A DNA stretch of 64,000 bases from contig SSNU01000110.1 of assembly GCA_012064415.1 (NCBI GenBank), forward strand, positions 248,001-312,000, given 5' to 3'. Shown here piece after piece: positions 22,170 through 36,103 of the stretch. Every line of letters starts with the position of its first letter. Positions within the stretch are counted from its first letter, which is position 1. This stretch comes from Gyrodactylus bullatarudis. Taxonomy: Eukaryota > Platyhelminthes > Monogenea > Gyrodactylidea > Gyrodactylidae. The notes beneath the pieces are model-generated. The model was not told where the DNA came from. It saw nothing but the letters and a program-made list of their open reading frames with translations, and did not search any database. The position numbers were made by a program, and so were the translations under genes.

Positions 22170-24331
22170 TTTTAAGAATATTTTTTCCTTAACTGTGACA
22201 CAATTATCCATTAATTCAAACAAAAATTAATCCCATCTTCCCTCATCAAAGACCTATTTATTTTTATATATACGTAATTATCAGCATAAGATCAATATTA
22301 TTACCATATCCTTTAAACTGTATCTATTGTAACTTAATCATTTCTTTGAACGTATTACATGTCATGTATAATTGCTACAAAATTTAATCGTTTCTATTAT
22401 TAGTGTGTTGATGTATTCGAAAGAAAATGAAACCTTTAATACTCAATATTAACAAAATAATGATACAAATCAGCATATCAAAGGACTTCATGAACTACAT
22501 TTATTTTTGCAATAATAATTGGACTCATTCCTAAACTCATTTTGGCATTAAATGATGATCATATTTATATAAAACGGATAAAAAAACATTTGATAAATCG
22601 ACATAGGACAGATTCTCACATCATCTATTACATTTTTGTGTTATTTTTTTGAATTTGTTTCTTCTGTATTGAAAGTTGTGCAAAATAAATATTTTTATCA
22701 AAATATAACTTTAACCAAATTATAAATACACAGAGTAAATATAAAAATTTAATAATTTTCCATTCTCAGAATGTAATGCATTATTTATTTGTAAATACTT
22801 ATAAAATACTTAAAAATGTTAATAAATGAATTCTCTCTCATTATTCAATCATGAATATTTTTCATACTTAAGCAGGGAATAATTTTGATAGAGATTCCTG
22901 TTCTTTTGATGTTTTCTTATATATGATTCGTTCAATTTAAGAATTGCTACATATTAGGTATCAATTGCTAGGCAAGCTGACTGATCGATATTCCTCTTCG
23001 TTCCGAAATTGGGCTCTTTAAACTTATTATTTTTTACTAGAATATTATTATACTAGAAATTCAAAGATAGTTAAAATTCAATTCTATCATTTATCGATTT
23101 TGATCTCCGAAACCTAATTAAGATTCTTTGAAAATTTAATCGAAATTAAATTGAATGTCTTGTAACTAGAATAATTTTTGAGTTAGGTTCTAAACTCATT
23201 TGGATGGTTTAGAGAACAACAAGCGTATATTTGAGTGATAAACGCTATATTTCGCCGGGTCTCTTCAGACTCTACCCCGGTAACATTTAAATACTAATTA
23301 TCATAATCAATTGGGGACCTTCCATTGGTTCATTTTCTTATTCACTCTAGTACAATAGGGAGGGGGAGGTTTGATCCATTGCTTTCGGCTTTTTGACTAC
23401 TTTTGTTTTTTTAGAAAATCGTCAATCTGTAAGAATAATTTTTGACATTTATACAATCAAAGTAAAGTAGTCTCGGCATATACCTTATCGGCGTATGCCA
23501 AACTAAAATTCTCAAATCCTGAATAGACCAATTGAAATACTAAACTTATATTAGTCTAAAGCATAAAATCCTAGTCGATATTAATAATACTAAGACTTAA
23601 ATTAAGTCACTTAAATATACACAATCTTTTTGGTCTGATAATTTTAATAAGCTAACTTCTATAATTGACTTATGGAGTAGTTTCTAAGATCCAATTCGTA
23701 AATAAATCTGTTCCTTGTAATAGGTTTGGAAAATTTTTCGTTAATTTATAATTTTCATCAATTATAAATTAATAATTTTCATTATTAAACCTCAATTCTG
23801 ATCAAAAAGAGATTATCATCTCAAGTGATTTATCTTTTACCAAAATCTTTAGTGTTTCGAGTAAACTCAAATTCAGCACTACCACTACAGATCATAATTA
23901 TTGAATAAGAACAAGTATTATTTAATAATAATATAAAAAATATGAAATAAATCAAAATTAAGTATTACGCATTCAAAACAAAAAGACACCAGAGAAGATT
24001 TTTAACAGCGTAAATTATGATTACTTTATGATCAAACACAATAATGAGAATATAGTTTCAGTTGATTTTCACTTTTGAGGTTGTTTCTCATTGAGACTGT
24101 GTCTCTCAACATTTGTGTGTCAGTGTGGTTGAAAAGAAGACAGAATAATTATTTAAAAAAAGTTTTTCTAGTAATAATTCTAATCATCAATTGAAACTAA
24201 ACTTTATTCTACAATCACAAACATATGAAAATCATCCCTTAGTGTTGGAATATATTCTCAAAATAACATCAGCTAAGACATTACATAACTAAAGTATCTA
24301 TGTTAAATAAACTCACAATTCAGAAAAAATA
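22170..24331. other. AT-rich intergenic stretch
   Basis: I see no gene. The only structured feature is the Penelope-repeat-like hairpin at 23225-23290. The first ~300 bases probably hold the ZYG11 3' untranslated region, and the last part the promoter of the cysteine-rich gene. Confidence 0.5.
23225..23290 (-). repeat. Diverged Penelope terminal-repeat fragment with hairpin
   Basis: The segment shares TATATTTCGCC, a GGTCT block and ACTCTA with the 27-151 repeat. Its stem is CCGGG (23255-23259) and CCCGG (23276-23280), where the 27-151 copy has CCAGG and CCTGG. The paired change preserves base pairing. On the minus strand the hairpin is followed directly by GAAA, and its loop contains TCTGAAGAGAC, reminiscent of hammerhead ribozyme core elements. 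Confidence 0.5.
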
Positions 24332-27300
24332 ATGAATGGAAATCTCTGTTTACCTGGACTTAATCAATCAATGCAGCAAATCAGGATAAATGATTCATGG
24401 AATAATCCACAAGAATGTCTAAAAAATATGGACTGTGCCTTACAGCATTGTATGTGAGTCTGATTTGGGAATTCTTTACATACTGAAGATTATAATATTT
24501 GATAACGAAGTTTTTAGTATTACTGTATTTTTATTGTTAAAAACTAGGATTTGAATTACAGTTGTACTCCAGTTTTGATGTATGAGAAATTTTCCTTTAA
24601 AAAATAGATTTTTCTCACCATAGATCTACTTAAATGCAGAACAAGTTTAATAAAAATAATTTTTTTCGACAAAATTTCATGCATTTTTAGTTTTTTGCCT
24701 CAATTTAAACAGAATTCATACCCCTGATTCGATCAGTACTACTAAACCCTATTGAATTTGAACACTGACCATAAAAAATAATGAAAATTACCTATGATAA
24801 AAAAGCAATGTGCCACCTTCAAGTTCAATAGCTACAAAAGCTGCGTCAAATTTCGAATCAGGATCACTTTAGTTTATTTTGATATCCCCAGATCGAAAAA
24901 AAGTAACACGCCGTGTAGTTAGCTTTATAATTACATCTTTATGTCTAATTAAAAATCAATGGTGAATTCTTACAAAAGTTATTTCAGTGTCTTGATGAGA
25001 GAAATCTATTTTTCAGAGGAAAATTGGGGTGTGCGATTTCTCAAACACCAAAACTGGGGCACAAATGTATTTAAATTTGGGAAAACTTTTTCAAACCAGT
25101 AATTATTTTCAGACCTACAAGATATGTCTTGTACTGACTCAAGAGGGGGACTGACTCAACAAAAAAGAGTTAATTGGATTGTCTTGAAAATACTTTTGGT
25201 GTTTTAGAAACATGTAATGCCCTAAAATTGGATAAATATGCCCAGATTTTTGAGAATTTTTAAAATTCGTGCATGATTCTTTATCGAACTAAAATCAAAA
25301 TCATTCCAATGAAAAAATTCTGAAGAGAGCCGACAAAAATCAAGGTTTATTTACCAAAAAATCATTCGTTCGTTCTTAACGCTGGCATGATTTCCACAAA
25401 GTTTTATCTGATTCTTTATGGGTGATAAAAATTTTGCTGCTTGAAAATTTTAATTATTTAGAGTAGCCCTTTTATTTTAAACTCATAAACCGCATAAACT
25501 CGATAATTTTCTTTTACTCGAGAAATAGAGTATTTCAATCAAAAGACCTAGATCATGTGAATCCACTATGTTTTCCTATAATAAAAACTCAATTATAAGA
25601 ATGAATATCGAGAATTTATGCTCGTATTCAAGACAAAAAAGATCTAGTTTAGTGTGTTTTGTTATTTTTTCAATTGGAAAAATCAATCCATAACTGAATA
25701 GTATAACTTGATCGATAAATTGATTTCTTATATTTGCATTAATATTCTTTCTCTGATTTATAGTGATTTATTTGAAAAGTAAGAATTATAAAAAGTTTGG
25801 AAAAGGAAAATAAATTTTATTACATGCTCTCATTTTTATGTCACTGTCTGTAACAGAAATACTGTTGAATTCTTCTCAAATAACAAGCCTAAGAAAGAAG
25901 AGACGCTTCTTTATTCAAGTTTATACAGTAACTGTTTTACAGTTCATAATCATGATTTTGGGAATGAATTTTTCTCATGAATAGTGCAGCACCTATACTT
26001 ACAAAGGTTACCTAAGCACATAGAACGAAATATTACTAGTTAATGATTTTTCTATTCACTCAAATTCATTAACTAAGCCAACCAGCTATAATTTAATCTT
26101 TCCAAAGAAGTCTCAAAAATTATTTAACCCTTTTGATGCCCAGAACATTTTCAGAAAACTAAAAATATTACTAATTAGTAATATTTATTATAATATAAGC
26201 TAACCCTTTCAGGTCTTAGTCTATTTAATGACTTTGAAGATTGAATATGAATACATATTCAATAGTACTTCTAATCAAAACCTTTCCATAAAAATTTTTT
26301 TCGACACTTTTCTATACATTTTTCCTATCTAATTTCAAGCGACCGCACAATTAATTTATAGAATTTTTAATATTAATACAAATTAATAAATAAGGTAAAC
26401 TTAGTTAATTCTAATGAAATACACTGTGCAACTTTTATAGGTATACGATCTTTATTTTTACAGAAATTTTTAGGTTTAGTATTTTGCCCCACATATGTGA
26501 ACTTTAAATTTTAAATTGAACCAAAAATCAGCCAAATTAATAGACTTACAAAGGTTCAAAAATATTGAAAAAGGGAAATGTATGTCCACCGAAGGGTTAA
26601 ATTAAATTTGGAAAAGTTTAAATCAAAAAAGAATCTAAAAGCAAAAAACGAACCTCAACAATCAATTAAGCTCGAAATAACGACTTGATGCAAAGATTCT
26701 TTTTTATTGTATTGATATTCACAAAAGATTTGTATTTAATCGAACACTATTAAAGATATCTGTCCAAGTTAATTCGCACAGAAAAAAAGAATTGCTTTTT
26801 TTTAAAAAACCATTTACATCTAATTTTGTATTAATCAGATTTCATTTCTATGATTAGGCCAGGATTACCTAACAGCTGTGGAATTATCCTCGGACCTTCT
26901 GCAATCAATTACACGCATTCAATGGGTCAAGGTGTCTATGGTAATAACGTAAATCGATTGAACAGATCAAAATCATTAAACAGATGCAAAAGTCCTGGAG
27001 CAGGACTAATTCTGACTGGGCAGCGAATGATGACACCATCCTTTAATAATCCTTGTTATCCTTGCTCTATGAACTGTGGACTGAATTCAGCCAGCGGAGG
27101 TCCAAGTTGCTGTTGCAGTAGAAATGGGAGTACTTACAATGTTGGGAAGATTGTTTGTAAACCCTTCCAGCAAGGTCTTAGCTTTAGATCATCGATTAAT
27201 GCTAACTTACACAACAATTGTCCTGCAATGCCTAGTATAGATGCTTTTCATTACGTTAATGTGAGTCAAATGAATACATTTCTGTTCTGATTTTATTTGC

Positions 27301-30300
27301 AAACTTGTTTATCACACGTACGTTAGTTTCGACTCGAAATTGTAGAATACAGTAATCTATACAAAAAAATACTCTGGAAAAAATCTATTTGACTTTGGTT
27401 TTTGTCTAGATTAATCGAGTTTACTCACAAGAAACAATGGAAAAATTCTAATCATATAGATTTGGTTCTTTAAATTACATTTATAACTCTTTAAAATAAT
27501 TATTGTATAGGACAATATCCTCGATATTACGTGACTAGTTGTCAATTTCTATTATTAAAGTTTTAATTTTAATATCTTAATTAACTCTGCGGTCTTGAAA
27601 ATCAGAGAAGCATTCAGTTCATGAAATAATTTCAAAGAACATGCAAACTTTTCATTAGGATGGTGAAAATTAGTTGATAAATTATTGGAAACTATTAATA
27701 TAAATAATTTTTTCCAAAAATGCTGCTCTATTTCTGAATTCCTAGAATGCGAAAATTGAAACTTCTGTATTTTCTTATGACTGTTTTGCTGTTATGTGAT
27801 GACAAAGAGGGGATTTTAGCAAAATTCGGCAATGAGCAATATCGCAATTTGCTTTTTCCTCACATTGATTTCATTTTATCGAATCTCAAGAAGGAAAATG
27901 ATGACAGAAGTAATACTTATTGAGTGTTGTTATTTAGGAAGAGTTTTTCTCATCTTTTAGGATGTTTAGAAAAATAGAATAACAAGATATACTTTGTTTC
28001 TTGTATGAAAATAAGACTATTTTGAAGATCAGTTTATCAATCCTAAGCTGTGCATTTTACAGGTGTATTGATATGCTCATTAAGCTTAAAAAATCAACTG
28101 ACTGAAATCGATCAAGGTTAAAAAATGTTTAATAAACATAAAAATCTTCTGATACTAATAAAACTTTGAGTATTTATAGGTTATTGCTTTTGAGGTTTGG
28201 AGATTATTACTTAACTAGAACTTATCGAAAGACCATATATATTTAATTGCAAACTGGTTTTATACTTAGAAACTAACATTTGTTTTATGCATGAAGTCGT
28301 TTTACTTTAATTCAAGTACATGTATGATGAAAATATTAAAATTTTAAATCAAAAGGATTCTGAACAAATAAAGTCTGTGACGAGAGTATTTTATATTTGT
28401 TCAAGATAATTCTGCTTCTTATCAAAGTTACATGAGCATAGTTTTTTAGTCAATCGCTCAAAGTAACAAGTTATTTTTTATTGACAACAGTGTGCCAAGA
28501 TTAACCAATAAAATTTCATTAATTCAATATTTAATTTTTAAAATACATGAAAAATTTTAATCATTAGAATCCTTGTCCGAGTGGAACTTGTTTGCCTGTG
28601 AAAAGATCTATTACGAATTGCAACTCAAATTGTGATATCGATTCTTCATCTCTTTCTAGAGTTGCACGATGTAAGAAGAAATTTGAATCTAACTGCAGTA
28701 ATATTTGTCCTCAATGTAAAAAGATTATACCAGTCAACACCTGTTGTTCCTGCAGTACAAGCCGCCCCACAAGTCCAGTCTATTGTTGTAGGGGTTCAAG
28801 TCAAACTCACCTCAATAATTGTGGCACACAAGGAATTCAAACAGAAGTGTGTTGCGAGCCAGTTAAAGCATGTTGCAATCAAGAGTCAGTGGATTGCCAG
28901 ACAGATAGCTGTGTATTTGATACTAATGAAAATTGTGTTCAAGCTAATATCGAATGCAAGCCAAAGTCGTTTAATTGGTAAGTTCATGAATATGCAGAAA
29001 CTATAGATTTCGGTTTTAATATTCCCCCCAAATATCTCTTTTTATGATCTCTATTGATAATTTATGGACTATACTATAAATATATTATCATACATGTCAG
29101 GATCACTTCAACTAGAACTTTATTATGTGTAGAAATTGAAGTGGTTAAAAATCTATTGATAGAATAGAAAACACATGAACAAACCTTCATCTCACATGAT
29201 CTGTCTATATTCTACATATGGATTAGTTGTAAAGTTGATCTCATTCTTTAGGAAGATGAATTCAAATTGGTGTTCCTCTCTTAGACTGTTAATGATTAGA
29301 ATCATTTTACTTCTAAATTTAGACTAGTAGTCAATCTTTTCATTTTCGTATTCTTTTACTGGATTTACTACTCTTGTACTAAGTTAATTGAACTGTATTA
29401 AATTACATTTCATGGAAGAGTTTAAGAAATTGATAGACTTAAAATTTTAAAATTAAGGTCAATGCAGACAGAATCCCCCAAGATAGCAAACACTTGGGTA
29501 GCACATACAATGGAGCTCTGTGATGACGTTGAAGACTGTAATAATGATGAAATATCCCACATGATATCACCTAGGATTTGTCCTGACACATGTCGGTATA
29601 CATCGAATAGAATAGCTACAAATTCTGGAGCTGGTGGTTGTGGAGGAGGAGGTTGTGGTTACTCAACAGGTCGAGCTGAATTGGATATAACTGAAATGGG
29701 ACTGGGAATTGATTTTTCTAGAAATACTTGCAACCAATCAAGAAATCCATGTTCAAATATAAAGCATCGTTATTATCGGATCAGAAATCAAGAGGAGGAT
29801 GAAGCAAGAAATCGATCAGAGGAAACTTATCAAAATCAGGTGAGACAGATTGTTTATTTCCTGATTCTCATGTGTCATTAATTTTAATTTAGGATTTAAC
29901 AGTCTAATGATTACTCAGGATTAAAGCTTTTATTTCACCGGAACTCACAAGATAAACTTGGAACAACAATGATTTTGACTGTTTTATTCAAATTAATTTC
30001 CAATAATATATTTCAAAGCAATCGATTTCATATGGAAACATAATAAAGCTGCTCAAAATTTTTTTTTTATTGTGTCTGTCACACGCAATTTTTTTCAAAA
30101 TTATTGATATAACATCAGTAATGTTACATTACTGATCGTATACAGATAAAAATTATTGTGAGGATTTTATTAAATTTACACTACTATCTGGTCTCACTAC
30201 AACTCTCGTGAGATGGTTCCTACTTAATGTCAGTGCTAATTTTCAGTATATTCTCTAATTAGTTTAAATAACTTCTTATACAAAATTTACCAATTCCAAT

Positions 30301-32249
30301 AATATGAAAAACATAGTTTTTTCCCTGTTTGATTATATCTTCCTCTTTGGATATACATAACACCCAATTCGAATCGGAACATGTTTAAGAAAGGTTTTTT
30401 TCTGTCCAAAATTGACTTTTACCATATATTTGAGGCTTATTCCACTGTTGGTTGTTAAATGCAAAGTTTAGAAATATTAAATACAAAATTTTCTAGCTTT
30501 CAATATCCCTCCCTAAAATTTGAATGATGAGATTGAGAAAATCTTACTGGTCTTAAATGCCTCATAAATGAGTCATAATAAATTTAAACTTGATTACTCC
30601 TAGACTAGTCCTAATATTTGTTTTATTTTTCATTGGTCAGCTGAGTAGTAAAGTTTTTGTATTAGTTCTATGTGAACATTCATTTCAATGTATTTCCTAA
30701 AAATGGTTTGACTCCAAGAATCATTCACAAGATTTTTTAAATGATAACGAATATCTATTTTATTTATTATAATTATAATAATTATCGATAGAAAATTAGA
30801 GTTTTTATCCATGTTTTTCTATGGTATCATATCACAATAAATAGAATATAGAAAAAGAAAGGAATTCCATTGACTTTTCTCCGAACATTATTCTACTCAA
30901 CAATGTGAAAGTAATCGATGCATGTGATCTTGATCCAATTTTTTCTCCATTGATATTTCTCTAATATAAAAATATTACGGCAAAAGATGAAATTAGTTTT
31001 ATGACAAAATATGATTATTTTTTAACTTATATTTTCTACTACATTTTTTAATCATAGTTTTGAAATAAAAATTTTTAAAAATGAATTTATAAATAGAAAA
31101 TTTATTTATACAGTACTATTATAGCATTTAAAATTTACAACTGTAAGTTTGAAATTTAAGATAAAGTTTTAATTTACTCTTATTTAGAAAGTTTAGGGAC
31201 CGTGCTAGATTAGGAGTCTATTCATTTTTATACATTTTCTTGGATTACCTGATTCTAGATTCTGTGGTTATGTGATCCTAGAGACTTTTCAACAAGATGA
31301 TACAGATTCATTTTTTATCTCGTCAATGCTCTATGTTAATAATTTGAATGAATTTTAAATTTGTTCACCTTCATTAATAATTATGCAATTGATTCGACCA
31401 GTCAGATGAACTAAGCACGATTTGTACTTGATGAACGAAAAAATTATCTTTATCTTTCTTTTCAAGGTGACAAGAATCTCAAGTGGAAGAAAAGATCAAG
31501 AGTGCAATAGCAGAGGTCGTAGACTTGTGAATTATCTTGACGATGATGCTGCAGAAATAGCCTATGGCATTAAAAACCATGAACATTTTACAGAGGATAT
31601 TGAAGGAAAAGAAAAATTATACTCTACCAAAGTAAATTATCTGAATCTAATCATTTCATGAAATTTTTTCTCTGTAAAAGACTAAAACTTCCGGTTTCAT
31701 TGTTTTCCTAGAGTCGGGATATTTCTATTCATAACTGTGTATAAGTTATTAATAATAATAAGTGATGCTAAAAATAGTTTTTAAGAGAGAGAATTTTAAT
31801 TATGAATAGAAATCCATGGAAACTTTTTGTCATGAAACATTTTGATCAGAAAATTACCTAAAAAAGCATACATAATTGTTGAATCATTGATTGAAATTCC
31901 ATCTCCGTTCGTAATGATGAAAAAAATGGAACTAATGTTATCCATTATCATTTTTCATACATACATGTAGTATAATTATTTTAAACCCCAGATCAGTTAT
32001 AACACTACAGCGGCTTTTAATAATGATTTGGATCATTTGTCCCCGAGATCTTCCTCGCCAAATCCAAGTCTCTTCTCAGTAGATAATGGATGTCAGAGTT
32101 GTGAGCCGGTAACAAAGTATTACACACAATCCTATTACCCGGCAAATTATCGATATCGTAATACGGACGATGATGGAATTGGAGAAACGTCGGCCTATTC
32201 AACAAATGAAATACATGTTCAAAACTCAAGAAAGTATTATGATAGTTGA
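24332..32249 (+). CDS. Cysteine-rich protein of unknown function
   Basis: Six exons (24332-24453, 26858-27260, 28568-28977, 29458-29839, 31467-31631, 31992-32249) join with consistent phases into 579 residues. I do not recognise the family. About 47 cysteines (8%) occur, many as CC or CxxC pairs (NPCYPCSMNC, SCCCS, CPQCKK, NTCCSCS, EVCCEP, KACCN), concentrated in exons 2-4. There is no signal peptide or membrane helix. A glycine-rich stretch (GAGGCGGGGCGYS) lies in exon 4, and the last exons are Asp/Asn/Tyr-rich. The spacing is not that of a standard zinc finger. It lies 244 bp upstream of enkurin on the same strand, so a role in the cilium or sperm is possible but only by position. Introns are large (360 bp to 2.4 kb). 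Confidence 0.65.
24563..25063. repeat. ~500-bp imperfect inverted-repeat element
   Basis: The left arm 24563-24622 (TGTACTCCAGTTTTGATG..., AAAATAGATTTTTCTCA) matches the reverse complement of 24993-25063, with a short gap. Two inner pieces (GATTCG / CGAATC) also oppose each other. It lies in intron 1 of the cysteine-rich gene and looks like a decayed foldback transposon. Confidence 0.6.
26124..26600. mobile_element. piggyBac-type non-autonomous element
   Basis: TTAA at 26124-26127 is followed by CCCTTTTGATGCCC; the opposite end reads CCCTTCGGTGG inward from TTAA at 26597-26600. TTAA duplications with CCCTT ends match the two piggyBac elements later in the window. A perfect 24-bp palindrome lies at 26163-26186, about 35 bp inside the left end. 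There is no coding capacity. It lies in intron 1 of the cysteine-rich gene, close to exon 2. Confidence 0.5.
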
Positions 32250-32493
32250 ACAACATTAGGACCATACCATAGGAAATAATTTAAAATAAAATAATTACAT
32301 TAGATTTAATTCAAGATGCATATCCTATATTTACCTTTAAATCAAAAGACTAATTGTATTCCAAAAATGATTGTGAATAAAAATAGATAAATTAGAGAGT
32401 AAAAACATCATTGTACATGGTATATCGACATCTACGAATGTAAATAAAATTTCATTACCATAGTAACGTTCATGTTTATCTTTTAATTTAATA

Positions 32494-33240
32494 ATGGAGA
32501 ATATAGTAAATTTGGTACCAAAAGAGCCAAGTCCACAGAGGGATCGATTGAAATACACCTCAATTCACTCGAATAGAGTCAAATCGGAATTTTACAAAAA
32601 TAGAAAAGATCATGAAACTTTTGGACAGTCTGAATACATATTCAAAAGTAGAGAACCAGTCTTGAAAAAGAATTCAAGAAAAATCCAGGTATCAACCAAC
32701 AACTTTTGTGGAAGAGAATGCAAAAATTGTCAAAAAAAACCTGGACTTCCCAATGATAAACCAAAGGTTATAAGAAAAACCAATGATTATGTAAAAGCGA
32801 ATAAAAAATTGAAAGATTGCAAGGTTAGAGATTTCGAAGAATCAGAAGTGTGCACAAATAGAGGAGATAAAATCAATAGAAAAAAATGTGGTCTTGAGAT
32901 TAATTTTGGTGAAATGAGAAATTATGGTAAAGTACCTGAGTATATAAAAAATATAAGATTTAATGAAAAAATGCACCACGAAATGCTCAAGGAACAATTT
33001 CACAGAGAAATTCAAGAACATGAAAAAAATTTTCTATCCGAAGCGGAGAAATTAAGAATTTTAGCCAGATTAAAAGAAAATTGGCAAGAGGTTTATAAGA
33101 AGTACCAAACTCTCTCGATAGTTATCGATACCATTAGCAAGAAAAGAAAGAAAGAAATGCTTGAAAAAGAAATGTCAAGTCTAGAGGAATACATGGAAAT
33201 GCTTAATAAGCCAAATCAACGGTTTTTCATACAGCCTTAA
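32494..33240 (+). CDS. ENKUR: Enkurin
   Basis: A single uninterrupted exon codes 248 residues (human enkurin is 256). Enkurin is an axonemal microtubule inner protein and a TRPC-channel and calmodulin-binding adaptor in sperm. The N-terminal NLVPKEPSPQR segment matches the NLIP...EPP start of the family. GKVPEYIKNI opens the enkurin domain at about residue 158. The helical end LKENWQEVYKKYQTLSIVID, followed by a basic stretch and an LEKEMSSLE helix, is diagnostic. Presence of the gene implies motile cilia or flagellated sperm. The start ATG at 32494 is the first in frame. Confidence 0.88.
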   Translation: MENIVNLVPKEPSPQRDRLKYTSIHSNRVKSEFYKNRKDHETFGQSEYIFKSREPVLKKNSRKIQVSTNNFCGRECKNCQKKPGLPNDKPKVIRKTNDYVKANKKLKDCKVRDFEESEVCTNRGDKINRKKCGLEINFGEMRNYGKVPEYIKNIRFNEKMHHEMLKEQFHREIQEHEKNFLSEAEKLRILARLKENWQEVYKKYQTLSIVIDTISKKRKKEMLEKEMSSLEEYMEMLNKPNQRFFIQP

Positions 33241-33327
33241 AATATTTATGAATGAAGAATAGTTGTAACAAATTAAACTGATTTGTATATTAATTCATCA
33301 CAATTGAAAAACAATTATTAAAGAAAA

Positions 33328-34137
<810 letters not shown>

Positions 34138-34379
34138 TTATTTTTGAGAAAATTTAATAACGTAAAAAAATTTTTGGAAAATTATTTTCTTTAAACAAAA
34201 TGTTTCAGGAGATTAGGAAACTTTGAACTGAAAGTTAATTTAAAATTTTGAGCATTTCAATAAATTTTATTGAATAAATTTTAATAATAAATGTCGTTAA
34301 ATGACATAAATGACAAATTAAGATACTTAAAATTCAAGAGTTCTATCATTTTCTAATTTTTTCATTACTCTCATTTCCT
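34138..34379. promoter_or_regulatory. Divergent promoter region, DPM1 / USB1
   Basis: 242 bp separate the two start codons. The region is AT-rich. I see no strong TATA box or other named element. Confidence 0.5.
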
Positions 34380-35135
34380 ATGGCTCTAGTAGATTATTCA
34401 TCGAGTGATGAAGATGTAAAACTACCTTCAGCAAGTTTATTAACGCAATTCTCTGGTGATAAATTATTTTCATGTCATCAAGATGACCCTTCCGAACACC
34501 AGAATAGAAAAAGACAATTCCAGCATGTTGAGGGAAATTGGGCTACCTATATTGCCATTAGATGTAATTATTCAAATTTTATCATTCTAGTTAACGAGAT
34601 TAATGATATCTTTTCAGTTGTCCAAACTACGTTAATAGATTCATCAAAATTGAATTGGTTTCCTATAGACAATCCCCATTTATCGCTCAGTAAAGTTTGG
34701 CCTATCAAATACATCTGGATCCAACCGTTATATTTAGATTTAAGACAAGAATTTCTAAATTTTACAAGGTTTTTACTCTTTTTAATGTGAAATTCTAGAA
34801 CTGAACTCTTCTTCCATGGTGTTGACATTTTAGTAAATGATGATGAATCTCGATCCTTTTTTGTTATAAAAACATGTTCTGAAGACACAATCTTTTTGAA
34901 AGAGTTCATCAAGAAAATCAATCAAACAATTGAACCATATCAGGGTCCCAAATACTATGACCAGTGTATAACACATTTAAGCCTTTTTTGGACACATGGA
35001 AAAATCAAGGACTCAGTTACGATCGATATCATTGAAAATTTTAAATACACTGAGTTAATGCATATGAATTATGGTCTAAAAATCTCTGGTGTGAATTTTA
35101 TTAGCGGAAATAAAAATTTCAACTTAGTGTGTTAA
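34380..35135 (+). CDS. USB1: U6 snRNA phosphodiesterase
   Basis: Two exons (34380-34768, 34799-35135) give 241 residues, similar to human USB1 (265). USB1 is a 2H-family 3'-5' exoribonuclease that trims the oligo(U) tail of U6 snRNA. Both catalytic His-x-Ser tetrapeptides are present: HLS at 100-102 and HLS at 189-191. The HVEGNWATYI block and the terminal SGNKNF motif match the family. The intron is 30 bp (34769-34798). The acidic, serine-rich N-terminus (YSSSDED) is also seen in other animals. Confidence 0.9.
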
Positions 35136-36103
35136 AATAATCTTTTGAATCTTCTTATGTTTATTTAACGGAAATATATCTATAGATTCTATAGCAAACC
35201 GAGTTAGCCGGGTATTCCATGAGAGAATTACTGTATAATAAATACTTTAATGTATAATAAATGTTTACTTTAAAGTATAATCATGAAAAATGTTAAAATT
35301 ATAATAATTATTTTTAAAATTAAAAGTAAATTATCTATACAGATTGTACCTGATTATGGATTCTAACCATTTTAAAACAATATTTTCGATGATCAAATAT
35401 GATTTAAGATTTCACTTAAAATAGTGTTCTAGTCTAGAACTTCAATTAAAATTTTTTAAATAGCTTATAAGTGAGAATCCCAGCCTGGGATTCCTAGGAT
35501 TCGTAAACGAATTTTCTAATTATTTTGAAAATAATTTTTTTATTATTATTGGCGGTAAACAACCAGTTGAAAAAAAATCTTGAGGTATGAAAATTGTTTT
35601 TTTAGTTATTCATGGTCAATGTGGATCATCTCAGTGTCTTGAAGGAGGAGTACAGCCGGTTTCAAAATACAATCAAAGCTTAATACATTTACGAAATTCA
35701 TAAAACTTGAACAATTTACGAAGTTAAAGAGAATAAAATTCTTGATACAGTAACTTTGAATATTAATCAAGTTATTTTAGCTTCGAAGAATAGCAGCTGT
35801 AAGATCTCTTTTCAGTTAGCGAGCGTCAAATTCCAGATTAACCTTCTAATATTTATTTAAATTAAATTTTTCCAGATACAGGTTAAGGACCATGTTACAT
35901 AAAATATAATTTTTTTTCAGAAAATGATAAAATTTGTATATGTTACTCAGAATTTTATGCTTATTACTAATGATTAGTAATCACTGATATCTGAAACAAA
36001 GTATTCACTTTTGGAGTTTATAGAATCGATTGCGAACTATCTATTAAATAATCATTCATTAAGAAAACGTGCTAGAAGTTAAGATAGAAATTCTAAAGTC
36101 TTA
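35136..36103. other. AT-rich spacer, probable piggyBac interior debris
   Basis: No gene is supported. Because a piggyBac C-terminal remnant begins at 36104, part of this stretch may be decayed transposon, but I could not align it. Confidence 0.3.
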
